Shown piece by piece: positions 23,611 through 34,727 of a stretch of 64,000 nt of DNA; position 1 is the stretch's first letter; each line of letters starts with the position of its first letter. The stretch comes from Diphasiastrum complanatum. Lineage: Eukaryota > Streptophyta > Lycopodiopsida > Lycopodiales > Lycopodiaceae. The stretch spans positions 1 through 64,000 of the forward strand of contig MU832544.1 in the NCBI GenBank assembly GCA_029204225.1, read 5' to 3'. Both the position numbers and the translations under genes were made by a program. The notes beneath the pieces are model-generated. The model was not told the DNA's origin. It worked only from the letters and a program-made list of their open reading frames with translations, and ran no database searches.

Positions 23611-24684
23611 TGTTGGGAGAGAGGGAGGGAGAATAAATTACGAACACGTACGAGAAATGAACTCGAACAAGAAACGAACGAGAAGCGAACTACAGAAAAT
23701 GTTTGTGCGCACTGGAATGAGTTAAATGACTCTCTCTCTAAGCATGACTACGCCTATCAGAATGAACAGAACTTTAGTGATAGAAATCACAGTCATTCTA
23801 GATTATGTAGCCAAACATTTAAATGGATGAAGTGCTAGATGAATAATTTGTCGCAAATTCAAGACAAATTATCTGTCGCGAATGATTCGCGAAGAGCTAG
23901 ATTGTGCTCGACTGATAATTAGTTGCAAATTATTTGTGAAAGACAAGACTAAAAGTTGATCGTCTATTACCAGAAAGAGCAACAAGAAAGATCAGACAGA
24001 ATGAGGAATAAGCATAGCAATATTGACAGATCTAAAACGCAGAACACACGAACTGTGTCAGAGTAAGTATATCAAGTATACAAGTCAATTATGCGGTAGA
24101 GCACAAGATTGTAGCGAACGAAACCGCGTGCCCTACAAAACTTATTTTTTTTGGTCTGTAATGAGAAATGAAACCTCTTATCTTAGTCTCTTCTTCACTC
24201 ACTTGATCATCTAATCATCATCATCATCATCGAATATGCAGATGGTATCCAATATATATACATAATATTACAGGTGTGCAGATGCGAAAGTACAGACTGG
24301 ATGTGCTGTCTGTAGGAGATCGTGGGTAGCTGCAATCGTTGTCCAATCTGTTAGCAGAACTGCATGGGTTGAGGGTGAAAAGGGTGCGACATCAGCCAGT
24401 ACTGAAGTGAACGTTGGTGATGACGCAAAAGTGCGTCACTCTTCCGAATGGCCTTAGGATAAGATTTATAGGGTGCCTTATCTGTTAGGGCACCTTTGGC
24501 ATTCAGTAAGGTAGTGTCTCCTTTCGCTTATCACCATGACCAATGTAAGAACACAGTGTCGCGATTCATTCGTCTTTTCTTCGTCTGTGCAAATTTGCTT
24601 GTAAAAATACAAACTGCATGACAATGTTAGAAAAATATGTAGCATGAATGGAGGCAGATTAAAATTGGGATCTAGGAGGGTAGG
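23611..24684 (-). repeat. 3' LTR of the deleted Copia
   Basis: It aligns with 26354-27447 over almost its whole length, with scattered substitutions. The terminal 14 or so bases next to the polypurine tract (the TGTTGGATTTAC end seen in the other LTR) are missing. Confidence 0.85.
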
Positions 24685-24699
24685 CCCCCCCTTAATCTG

Positions 24700-25700
24700 G
24701 ATCCGTGAATGCCTTGATCTTTAGACTTAGCAAAGCATTAACACTGATTGCTTTCGCAAAAATGTCTGCAACCATGTCCTGCGTTCTGCACTACGTTAAG
24801 CTCACCTCTCTGTCGAGAACCTCGTCCCTGATGTAGTAATATCTTATCTCAACGTGCTTACTCTAGAATGAAATCTAGGGTTGGCCGATAAGGCAATAGC
24901 ACTTTGGTTATCACAAAACAAAACTGTAGGGCTATACTGATACAGATTGATGTCTGACAGCAAATTTCTTAACCAAAACGCTTTCTTAATAGATTGAGAA
25001 GCAGCAATATATTCTGCTTCAATAGAAAAAAGTGCGATAGAGGTTTGCTTACGACTGTTCCATGAATAGGACTACCATTGAAGAAGAATGTAAATCCATA
25101 TGTGGACTTACAATGGTCTGTATCTCCTCCCCAGCTTGCATCAGAATATCTACTGAGCTGATGAAGATGTCATTGCTGACATCTCTATAGCAGATGCACT
25201 GGTCCATGGTAGCTCGAATATATCTCATGACTCGAATAAGGGCCTTCCAATGGGTAACTCTAGGAGTAGCCATGTATTGGCTGAATGAGCTGACAACAAA
25301 AGAGATATTTGGCCTTGTACAAACCATTGCGTACATGAGAGATCCGAGTATCGATCGATACAGGTATTCTCTCATATGCTCCTCTTCCTGCTTTGTCTGG
25401 GGACATTGGTCCTTTGACAAATCTAGGCCTGGATCCATTGGTGAGTGAGCTAATTTGCAATTCATCAAATTGTATCCGTTAAGAACATTATGAAGATACC
25501 TTTGTTGAGTGATGTAAATCAGTCGATTTGGTCTTTCTCTGTGGATTTGAATTCCAAGACAAAAGTGAGCTTCGCCCAGATCAGTCGTGTCGAATTCTGA
25601 GAACAACATCTGTTTTGAATCCTTGACCATATTGGCATTGTTGTTGAAGACCAACGTATCATCAACATACAAGGAGTCAACTCTGGATGAGTCGTGATGA
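24700..25700 (-). pseudogene. Copia RT C-terminal half and RNase H
   Basis: Minus-strand frame at 25049-25672 starts at the RT active site, MYVDDTLVFNNN, and continues DTTDLGEAHFCLGIQIHRE, RSILGSLMYAMVCTRPNISF and HWKALIRVMRYIRAT. RNase H continues beyond a break, with EAEYIAASQSIKKAFWL and CDNQSAIAL down to about 24880 and ADIFAKAI near 24760. The part of RT before YVDD is absent, and the upstream neighbour is gag. Together this marks an internal deletion with a junction near 25700. Confidence 0.85.
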
Positions 25701-25707
25701 TCATCAC

Positions 25708-26196
25708 CTAGTTGTCATAAGAACTTGGCAAGCTTGTAAGCAGTTGCATCACTGCGTCTTGATCGTCTATGACAGATCCGATAGTGGTCATTTGCCTTAG
25801 CAGGTTCTTCAATTGATTCATGTGATTCTGCAGAGAATCACCATTCGTCATCTTGAGGGAGTAGAATTTCTTCTTGAGATGTAGCTTGGAAGCTATATCT
25901 CGCACTTCGTATAGTGTGCTCAAGATGTCCCAGGCTTCTTTCAATGTTTGGGCCTCGGATACATGGCCGATCTGTGTATCCATGATGTTGAGGATGATCA
26001 ACGTGAAAGCCTTTCCATCCTTCAACTTCCATCTGGCGATTGTCGCGTCATCCGCTTCGGGTTTTCCTTTTGCACCTGTAACAACGTCATACAATTCTTT
26101 TGCCATTAGTACAGTCTTCATCTTAAATTTCCACAGATGGTAATTGGCTCCATCAAGCTTGTCCATGAGAGGACTGGCTTTCCCTTGGGAATCCAT
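25708..26196 (-). CDS. Copia gag, N-terminal part (UBN2-type)
   Basis: A 162-residue open frame from ATG at 26196. Motifs are KLDGANYHLWKFKMKTVLMA, TLKEAWDILSTLYE and LTSLPSSYDN, all standard for plant Copia gag (DUF4219/UBN2). It stops just after LPSSYDN, at the deletion junction with RT, so the zinc knuckle is lost. It could still encode a gag-like capsid fragment. It lies 157 bp from the 5' LTR. Confidence 0.85.
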   Translation of the reverse strand: MDSQGKASPLMDKLDGANYHLWKFKMKTVLMAKELYDVVTGAKGKPEADDATIARWKLKDGKAFTLIILNIMDTQIGHVSEAQTLKEAWDILSTLYEVRDIASKLHLKKKFYSLKMTNGDSLQNHMNQLKNLLRQMTTIGSVIDDQDAVMQLLTSLPSSYDN

Positions 26197-26341
26197 GTGG
26201 AAGAATTAGTCTAAGTGATAGGAAAAACTATTAGTGACTTAAGAATGAAAATCTGATACTGAAGAATACAGAACAAGAAAACAATTACTCTATCGGCTAG
26301 TAGAATCTTGTACTGTGGGAGCTAATCAAGCTATAAAGATT

Positions 26342-26353
26342 GCTCTGATACCA
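26342..26353 (-). promoter_or_regulatory. Copia primer-binding site (Met tRNA)
   Basis: The minus strand reads TGGTATCAGAGC directly after the 5' LTR end at 26354. Confidence 0.9.
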
Positions 26354-27447
26354 TGTTGGGAGAGAGGGAGGAAGAATAAATGACGAACATGAATGAGAAA
26401 CGAACTCGAACAAGAAACGAATGAGAAGCGAACTCGAACAAAAAATGTTCGTGCGCAGCGGAATGAGTTAAATGACTCTCTCCCTAAGCATGACTATGCC
26501 TATCAGAATGAACAGAACTTTAGTGATAGAAATCACAATCATTCTAGATTACATAGCCAAACATTTAAATGGATGAAGCGCTAGATGAATAATTTGTCGC
26601 AAATTGCAAGACAAATTATCTGTCGCAAATGATTCGCGAAGAGCTAGATTGTGCTCGACTGATAATTAGTCGCGAATTATTCACGAAAGACAAGACTAAA
26701 AGTTGATCGTCTATTACCAGAAAGAGCAACAAGAAAGATCAGATAGAATGAAGAATAAGAATAGCAATATTGACAGATCTAAAACACAGAACACATGAAC
26801 TGTGTCAGATTAAGTATATCAAGTATACAAGTCAATTATGCGGTAGAACACAAGACTGTAGCGGATGAAACCGTGTTCCCTACAAAACTTATTTTTTTTG
26901 TCTGTAATGAGGAATAAATCCTCTTATCTTAGTCTCTTCTTCACTCACTTGATCATCTAATAATCACCATCATTATCAAATACGCAGATGGTATCCAATA
27001 TATATACATAATATCATAGGTGTGCAGATGCGAAAGTACAGAGTGGATGTGCTGTCTGTAGGAGATCGTGGGTGGCTGCAATCGTTGTCCAATCTATTAG
27101 CACAACTGCATGGGGTGAGGGTGAAATGGGTGCGACATCAGCCAGTACTGAAGTGAACGTTGGTGATGACGCAAAAGTGCGTCACTCTTATGAATGGCCT
27201 TAGGATAAGATTTATAGGGTGCCTTATCTGTTAGGGCACCTTTGGCATTCATTAAGGTAGTGTCCCCTTTTCGCCTGCCACCATGACCTATGTAAGAACA
27301 CAGTGTCGCGATTTATTTGCCTTTTCTTCGTCTGTGCAAATTTGCGTGTAAAAATGCAGACTGCGTGACAACATTAGAAAAATATGCAGCATGAATGGAG
27401 GCAGATTAAAATTGGAATTTAGGAGAGTAGGAGGAGTAAATCCAACA
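26354..27447 (-). repeat. 5' LTR of the deleted Copia
   Basis: 1094 bp, TGTTGGATTTACTCC to CTCCCAACA on the minus strand, flanked on the outside by AAATT. Confidence 0.88.
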
Positions 27448-27452
27448 AAATT

Positions 27453-28149
27453 TTGCATAGACTTTCTTCACATACCTAGAGAAGTCTGCGAGAGTTCTTG
27501 AGTTGATTTGACTGCCCTGTGAAGGTTTTGCGAGGATTCCATCAGACTCTACGAGGGTTGGAACTCTTGCAAGAAAAAAACTCTCGCACAACTTGCTCTA
27601 CACACCTAATTTTTAAGATCTGACCATGTAGGTAGGTCAATTTCACTGTCCTGATGTCATTTTTGTTGTCCGCAAAGGTTGGTTTGGAGATCTTGATGGC
27701 ATGCAAAGATTCCATAGATTTTGCTTCTCTGTTATCTCGCAGACACTCAAATTTGACTAATTTTTCACAAGTAACTCTCGCAGAGATTTTTATAGGTCCA
27801 TCTGGGTCAGATTTGACTATGGAGGCTTCTACGAGAGTTCTTATAAAGTTTTGGTTGTTGATCCATCAGTTTAAGTGATTTTCACCTATATTTTTGGTAC
27901 TTTTTCTTGAGATCTTCACTTCAGATCTTCATTTTTTGAGGCTAAGTGGTGATGGTGATCTGCTACCCTTTTGATCCTATTTGGATTTGGATCCTACTTG
28001 GATATTACTAGATCTTGTTTGATCCATCTGAATCTTATAAGATCTTGTTGAATCTTGATGGATTTTGTTTGATCTGGTTATATCTCTCTAGATCTAGCCT
28101 GATTACGTTAGATCTGGTTTGATGAATTGTAATATGTAGGCATTGATTG
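27453..28149 (-). other. Spacer between Gypsy pol and the downstream ORF
   Basis: Non-coding. CTCGCA or GCGAGAG words recur (for example near 27500, 27550, 27585 and 27780), and similar wording is found in the 5' leader at 31560-31860. This is part of the nested Gypsy element, continuing at 23610 after the Copia insertion. Confidence 0.45.
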
Positions 28150-30210
28150 TCATCATCAAGCTGGATCTGTGTTACTATGCTGGCTAGTGCCTGTGAAGTC
28201 GGCTATCGTTGATGGGTGTATCAAATGGTGTCCCAATGAGTTGTTTGAAGTTCACGGCTCCGTGGCTAAGGATCTCCTTGACTCGGTACGGGCCTTCGCA
28301 TGTGAACTTCAATTTTCTTTTGATCGCCTTGGTTTTGTATGCTATCTAGAATGCCCACAACGCAGCATGTATCTTGTGCTCCCAATCAGATCTACTAGCT
28401 TTGATTATCTTTGTGATGATGCTACATAGGATCTTGTTGGATGATTATGCTTGCCCATTACCACGAGGATAATAGGGTGTGCTAAATCGATGGATTACGA
28501 AGAATTTCTCCAATAGGACCTTGATGGTCTCATTGACGAAGTGTCTTCCGTGATCATTGACTATCTCCACCGGGCATCCAAAGCATGCAATGATGTTTTC
28601 ATATAAGAACTTTTTCGAGCATCAACTGTTCATACTGCCTTGGATTCTACCCATTTGGTGAGAGCAGAAGCAACCACCGAGTAATTTGCCCTGTGTTGCA
28701 AGTTTTACTAACAAGATAAAGCAAGGGTTGATGGTCCATATAAAATGTGAAATGAGTGGCCATCAAAATAATGCCTAAACTTCTTAACCGCATAAATCAT
28801 AGCCAGTGCTTCTCGTTCTGTGGTAGAATAGTTTATTTCTGCATCGTTGAGATGTCGGCTGAAAATTCGGATTGCCAAAATCCTTTTTGCATTCTCCTGG
28901 CTGGGTTAACACAACTTTAATAGCATACTTTGATACATCAGTATGCACATGAAATTCTATCGCTCAATTGGGCGGTTGTAAGATTGGCGCTGAGACCAAT
29001 GCATCCTTAAGTTTCTGGAAAGCCTATTTGACTTCCTCTGTCCAATGTGGTTCTCTTGCTAACCTGTAGATTGGTCTTGCTAACTCCACGAAATCTAGAA
29101 TGAAGATCCGGTAGTAATTAGTATGACCCATAAAAACATAGACACCGTGAATCGTCCCTGGTGGTGATAGATCAACAATGGTCCTTATCTTTGATAGATA
29201 AGTGGCAATTCCGTGTCTTGATACTATGTGGCCCAAGATCATGCCATGTGTCACCCAAAATTGACACTTCTCTGGATTCAAAGATATGTGGTATTCGCGA
29301 CATTGCTTCAACACTTTCTACAAGTTGGATAGGTGTTCTGAGTTCGGTCCGTGCACGCATAGATCATCCAAGAAAATCTTCAGAAACTTCTGTAGGTGTT
29401 CTTTGAATGCCACTCACGTAACTTGTTGGAAGGTGCTTGGGGCATTGCAAAGTCCAAATGGCATCACCTTATAGGCATAAGTTCTCCATTCGGTGGTGAA
29501 TGATGTCTTGTGTTGATCTTCTGATACTATTTTCACTTGATTGTTGTCGCTGATCTAGGAAACTGTCGGCCTCTGCTCCTGCTACTTGATCCAAAACACT
29601 TTTCATGAAAGGTAAGGAAAAATGATCTTTCTTTGTAACCGCACTTAGTGCCTTCAGATTCACACAGATCAACATTTTGCCGTTCTTCTTGGGTACTATG
29701 ACTATAGGTGATACCCATTCTGTATGCTTGATTTAGTGATAATATCTACTGACCTTGGGGACTGCTCCATCCACCAAGGGTATGGTGTGTTGGGACTATG
29801 GCTGGTGGTATGCCCTTCAGATTTTTGTACGTCCATGCAAAGCAATCTCTGTATTCCACCAACAAGTTTTGTAGTTGTGTGAATTCAATGGGTTTCAATT
29901 GTTCTCCAACATGGACAAGTTTCTCTTCTTTGCCTGGCTCAGCTAAGTTCATGTGTTTTGTTCGCGAAGGTCCTTCGAAGACTTGTTCAGCTGGTTCCTG
30001 ACTTTGATCAGGTTCTCTTTGTGCTCGTGGCATCGTGATTACTACGTCGTCCAAGGTGTAATTCTTAAAGGTTTCTGGCATCTCGTGAACTAGTGTCCAT
30101 CGGAATTCCTCCTTCAACATGTTGATCTTAGCGTGACTTGTAATCTTCGGATTGTCAATCATTTGAGAGGATGATGACACTACATCTGGTTCCATTCGGA
30201 TTGATTTCAA
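28150..30210 (-). pseudogene. Tat/Athila-like Gypsy pol (RT, RNase H, integrase), broken
   Basis: An open block at 29746-30210 covers the region before RT (KINMLKEEFRWTLVHEM, FAWTYKNLKGIPP). RT then reads PIVIVPKKNGKML (29660-29720), KKDHFSLPFMKSVLDQVAG, the active-site KIFLDDLCVHG near 29350-29385, and SLNPEKCQF with GMILGHIVSRHG at 29024-29314. RNase H is visible as INYSTTEREALAMIYAVKKF near 28780-28850. Integrase scraps lie near 28430-28570 (PGG, then STPYYP-like and SSNKI-like words). The wording SLNPEKC..GMILGHIVS is typical of Tat/Athila. Protease is missing. Multiple frameshifts make it inactive. Confidence 0.78.
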
Positions 30211-30603
30211 AAAGTTTAAAACCTTTGTTTTTTTTTTTTTATCAACAAGTACACTCCCTATCTCTTTGATTGTCTAAAACTCTTCTAAAAACAAATCAAA
30301 TTGATTTAGAAACTCGAGCAACACAATCTACTTTTCAATACCCATCCAACAAGCAATCAAATTTGGACCATTCTATGAGAAGTATCACTCAAACAAAGAG
30401 AGTTGATCTCACACGTGTGAGCTCTCTGTCCATACAGGGCTCAGCTAAAGCAAATCAGGCTTGATTTGATCCATATGGTCCACAGATGGCTTGATTGTCA
30501 GCGAGCTTGGATCTCTCTCCCAAATCCGAGATCCTGCAAGCAAAAGCACTTAAGATCTGATGTATGCACCCTCATCTCTACAAAGCACAAAGCTTTGATA
30601 TCA

Positions 30604-30900
30604 TGTGAAGTTTCTAGCACGTGTGAGCTTCACTACACACCCTACAGGATTTTTATGAGGTATTGTGATTGCACAAGAATGATCAAAGAACAATTTACTT
30701 GAAAAATCCAAGGCAAGAGCACAATGACATACCACAAACTAAAAAAACCAACTCCTTACTATGAGAGATAGCTATCAGAAATAATTCTAAGTGCTCATTA
30801 TGGGAAAAATAGGCTGCTCTCGGGTAGAGAGAGAAAATGATGACCAAAAACTCGGGTAGAAAGAGAATGAGCCCAAAGCACCAAAATCTCAATATTCACA
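30604..30900 (-). repeat. Short LTR-like insertion
   Basis: TGTGAAG at the left and TATTCACA at the right bound 297 bp. It is preceded on the left by CTTTGATATCA, a decayed Met-tRNA primer site on the minus strand. It contains CACGTGTGAGC, and a second CTCACACGTGTGAG lies at 30409-30422. It sits between Gypsy gag and pol, where protease would be expected. No target duplication was confirmed. Confidence 0.4.
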
Positions 30901-30929
30901 ATATGGCAAAACAAGCCAAAGGTTTCCTA

Positions 30930-31520
30930 CATCAATGAGGCTCGAGTTGAGTTCTCTTGTGATGCTTCGTGGTAACCCCACAAGGAACCACATGATTACC
31001 GCATGATCGGGGGTCAGTGCTATGTTGCATTAGGATCTGAGATGTTTGACCTGTTCAATGTAGTCTCGACCCTTTTCTCTCTTTCCCATCTTGACTTTGC
31101 TCAACATCTTCCAAGAACTTCCTTGGTTTAAAGTGCGTGATGAGAGCTGCCTTAACCCCTTCCCAAGTAATTTTTTCTTCGGTTGATAAATTGAAGAACT
31201 AGTCTTGGGCTACAGTAACTAATGACATGGAAAACAACATCAATTTCTCCTTCGGAGTGCGTTCTCCATAGATTTCGCATGCTTGCTTCTAGATTTGGAG
31301 GAATATGATAGGATCTGTTGATCCATTCTATTTTGGCATTTCAAGGCATGGTGCTCTCCGAACTGTTTGCAAGGGTGCGACAGGTACAAGTTGACTCATT
31401 GGTCCCATTGTTGCTGGTCCTGCTTCTGGTTCAATTTGTGCTACTGCAACTCTAGGATGGTTTGGTGCTTGATTTTCTGTTCTAGCTGCTATTCGGATCT
31501 CAAATTCATTCGCCGAGGAG
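30930..31520 (-). pseudogene. Gypsy gag of the nested element, broken
   Basis: Read on the minus strand: TNEFEIRIAARTENQAPNH, then LEMPKWNGSTDPIIF and IWKQACEIYGERTPKEKL, FNLSTEEKITWEGVKAALI and FLVGLPRSITREL. These are capsid words of plant Gypsy gag. At least two stops interrupt it. It lies between the 5' LTR with leader (31521-32264) and pol. The gag remnant at 56670-57050 ends in a similar phrase (ENACDIYGETSPDAM). Confidence 0.65.
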
Positions 31521-31863
31521 GTCCAAGGTAGCTGGATCTTGATGGATCTGTGAAATTTAGTTTGGGTCCTTAAGGATCTGATGAGTTTTGTTGGCTAAAA
31601 GTGTGTTTTTTGCCCCTTTACAGTGGTTTTTTCTTGATAACTTTTTACTCCTTGCTCTGATTGGCCTGATATTTTCACAGTAGCTAGATTTGGTGTAGAT
31701 TTGATTATTGATCCTATCTATAAAGGTTACTCATGCAAGGGTTTGTTGTGCGAGAGTTTTTTCATAGTTTTTCAATCAAAAACTCTGATTTCTCTAGATG
31801 TATTGGGAACTAACTCTCGCAGGCTTATCAGGAGCTGGATTTGATATGGATCTAGCTTTGTTC

Positions 31864-32264
31864 AAATAGAGTCTCCTCCTCTCTTTTAGCATGTAAAATG
31901 GTGTACAATAGGTGCCTTTTTATCTTTGGGGTGGCCCTTGCCCTTGATTCCTATTGGCTACTTTCAAGAAGGTGGGATTGAAATCCACACAGAGCACAAA
32001 CTAATCTATGGTGTACAAAGAAGCACACCACCTACCACCACCTACCACCATTTGACTTTTGACTAATTACAAAACTTAGGAACTTAACTTAAGCTTAAAC
32101 TTTGGCCTTCTAATATTATTTTAATTACATGGCCCAAACTCAATTAATTTTCTTACAAGTGCTCATTGGGCCATGGGCTTATACACGCAACAAGCCACGA
32201 CCCTCGCAATGTATTTCTACTATTTTCGACTACTTTATTTAATTACACGGAAATACCCCCAACA
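31864..32264 (-). repeat. 5' LTR of the nested Gypsy element, shortened
   Basis: On the minus strand it starts TGTTGGGGGTATTTCC at 32264 and matches the 3' LTR for about 400 bp. The remaining 370 bp and the primer site are gone. Confidence 0.7.
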
Positions 32265-32940
32265 TAACCTTGTACGAGTTGTAAAGAGGTCTATTGAAGC
32301 CAGAGAAAATTGAAATATTTAAAAAACTAACAATATTATCTTTTGAAGATTTCCTTTCTATCTCCAAGAGTTCTAATGGATATATCCAAAAGGAGTTACC
32401 TGATGTTCTTACATGTGATTTATCCATAAAGCATTCAATATGCAGGTTATTAATGAAGCAAATGTCGTCTATATATCTAAATGAATGCTTAAATTCATTC
32501 ATAAAAGTACCATTCTCTAATTTAGCTAGTCTTTCTATAAATTGTGCTAAAAAAAGACAGATACCAGTTGCATCAAATAGGTGAACAAGAAAAGCCCATA
32601 GATATATCATGAATTTTTGACAATGCAATTGTCTATTAAAAAGGCATTCCATTGGCACAACAAATCTTTATCAATAGTATTCCATTCTTCTGAAAGTTTT
32701 TGGACCATGACCATTTGAAAATTTCCATCTCCTGAACCCACTTATATCTGAGTTGAGTATGCTTGGCATGCTTGAAAGCATAGGTTATAGACTTGTTTAT
32801 AATAGCTTTTAGTATCTGCTTGTTTATAATATCTAAGGGTATATTATCATAACATCTAGAAATATGTGCAACCCGCATACTGTTGATCCTTGGTGGTAGT
32901 TGTAGATAGAAATCAATGGATGGTTCACATTGCCAAAATC
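32265..32940 (-). pseudogene. Penelope-like RT copy 2, N-terminal and central part
   Basis: Minus-strand blocks: FWQCEPSIDFYLQLPPRIN then HISRCYDNIPLD (32845-32875), YAFKHAKHTQLRYKW, SFRYIDDICFINN (32455-32487), IYPLELLEIERKSSKDNIV and FNRPLYNSYKV. All have counterparts in the same order in copy 1. About 40 codons are missing between FLNISIFSG and FNRPLYN. It breaks off at NSYKV at the Gypsy LTR and resumes at 18602. The right edge meets Copia sequence at about 32940. Confidence 0.8.
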
Positions 32941-34725
32941 TCGAAAATGATAGGGTTTGTCCTATGATCCAACTTCTTCCTAAGCTGTTTAGGAATGTGA
33001 ACAAAAAATATATAACCAAAGATTTTTAAATGGCTGACACTAGGCTTGTGCCCATGCCAAACTTCACGAGGATTCTTGCTGTTGACGGCTTTGGTTCTCG
33101 GATCTGTTCTGCACATAACAGGCTGTGGCAGTAGCTTTTGTCCAGAACTTCGCAGGTAGGTGTGCTTGATGTAGCATGGATCTGGCTGAGTTGAAAAGAG
33201 TTCGATTCTTCTTTTCTATGATCCCGTTCTGTTGAGGTGAATAGGAAGTGGTGAATTGTCTTCTAATACCATGTTCAGCCATGTAGTCAGACATCTCGTT
33301 AGAGATGTATTCGTCGCCACCATCAGTTTGGAGTGCTTTCACTTTCCTAGACGTTTGTGTCTCAGCCATGACCTTGAATCTCTTGAAGCATTCAAAGGCT
33401 TCAGATTTGTGCTTAATCAACATGATTGTAGACCATCTGGAGTAATCATCTATGAAAGTGATAAAATAGACTACATTGGCATTGGACCACAGAGATCGCT
33501 ATGTATAAGATCCAATATATACTTTGTTTTGATGGAATGTGATTTTGGAAACTTGCTTCTAGAGTGGTTTCCATAGATGCATCATTCACAAAAGAAAGAT
33601 TTCCTATCTAATGAAGAGGGAAATTCAAACCATCAACTAAATTATTACAAAGCATAGAAGAAAGTGATCTTATATTCACGTGCCCAAATTGACTATGCCA
33701 CTGAACAACACTGTCGTTTACATTTTCATTAGAGATACTAGCTAATGCAACTGAATTAGAGAGTACGTAAAGATTTCCGACTCTAGTGCATGTAGTCAGA
33801 GTATTATCTTCCTCGAGTATTGTACATTGCTCAAATGAGAAAGTAACAATATAGCTCTCATCAATTATCTTAGAGACTGATAATAGGTTCTTTGAAAACT
33901 GAGGAACTTGAAGGACATTAGAAACACAAATGGACAGATCGTTGTTGAAGATGATCTTCACTGCTCCTTTGCCTTCCACGCGTATGGTGCTAGAATCTCC
34001 GAGGTAGATAAATTGCTCTCTGCTGTAAGCTGTGTACTCCGTAAACCATTCCTTGCAAGAGGTCATGTGTTGGGTAGCGCCGCTGTCCAGGTACCAGCTA
34101 TCACAGTCTTCACTGCTACTGTAAGTTATTAACAAGTGTGTGTCTTGCTCCTTGAATTCGGCCACATTGGAGGAGTCTGGCTGCTATTGTTGTTGCTGCT
34201 TCTTTGCCTCGTTGTAGATCCTGATGCAACACTCCTTGATGTTGTGATTAGCTCTTTTGCAATATCTGCAGAAAAGCTTCTTGCGCGATCCACTATGCTC
34301 ACCTTGAGTGTGAGGCTTCTGTTGTTGCTGTTCATAGCTTCTTGCAAGAGCTTCTTAACCTTTCATAGGAAGAGTCTTGGGTTTCAAAAATAGATCTTTG
34401 GTTGAAACGTGAGATATTTGGGAGTCGGCCAGATTGAGTGTGATGCATGTTAAGGTCTTCTGATCTTTGATCTTCCAAGCCTTTGCTTGATCACCATCTT
34501 CTGATTTCAGGTCTGCACCTTCTACTACATCCCAAAGATCTCTATCTATCAACATCATTCTAAGTTTCAACTTCCAAATGTAGAAGTTAGAACCATTGAA
34601 CTTGTCAATGACTCTAGCTTCACTAAGTGATGAAGATGAAGAGCTACCTATATGAGACATGATAACATTATACAAATAGGACAAACTTAATCTCTCGGTT
34701 TATTTGGACTAAGCTCTGATACCAA
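32941..34725 (-). pseudogene. Copia gag, protease and integrase, truncated
   Basis: Gag at 34355-34684 has FNGSNFYIWKLKLRMMLID. The zinc knuckle CRYCKRANHNIKEC follows in 34129-34347. Protease at 33608-34165 has SWYLDSGATQHMT and LLSVSKIIDE, then VQWHSQFGHVNI of the integrase zinc region. Integrase core at 33064-33423 has ALQTDGGDEYIS and SPQQNGIIEKKNRT. It continues HGHKPSVSHLKIFGYIFF (32925-33116) and ends abruptly at about 32940 against the Penelope-like copy. RT, RNase H and the 3' LTR are lost. The 5' LTR is 34728-35985. Confidence 0.85.
34713..34724 (-). promoter_or_regulatory. Copia primer-binding site (Met tRNA)
   Basis: The minus strand reads TGGTATCAGAGC three bases after the LTR end CCCCATCA at 34728. 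Confidence 0.88.
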
Positions 34726-34727
34726 TC

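Larger units (their letters stand above)
23611..27447 (-). mobile_element. Internally deleted Copia element, TSD AAATT
   Basis: Both ends are TGTTGG...CCAACA in form. AAATT flanks it at 23606-23610 and 27448-27452. The LTRs are 23611-24684 and 26354-27447. The interior is only about 1.7 kb. It holds an N-terminal gag joined directly to the second half of RT plus RNase H, so protease, integrase and the first half of RT are missing. Met-tRNA primer site at 26342-26353; polypurine tract (minus strand GATTAAGGGGGGG) at 24685-24697. Confidence 0.88.
18603..32264 (-). mobile_element. Tat/Athila-like Ty3/Gypsy element nested in a Penelope-like copy
   Basis: The ends are TGTAGGG on the left and CCCCCAACA on the right. 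The flanking 5-mers are TAACT (18598-18602) and TAACC (32265-32269), a target duplication with one mismatch. The LTR at 18603-19376 and the shortened LTR at about 31864-32264 align over about 400 bp. Order on the minus strand: 5' LTR, gag (31520-30930), pol (30210-28150), a long unrecognised ORF (23239-19377), 3' LTR. Three later insertions interrupt it: Copia at 23611-27447, solo LTR at 21415-22246, and an LTR-like piece at 30604-30900. Without these the element is about 8.7 kb. The primer site and the end of the 5' LTR are lost. Confidence 0.75.

Noticed and set aside
25194-26143. Plus-strand frames of 84 and 89 residues
   Set aside because: Antisense to Copia RT and gag.
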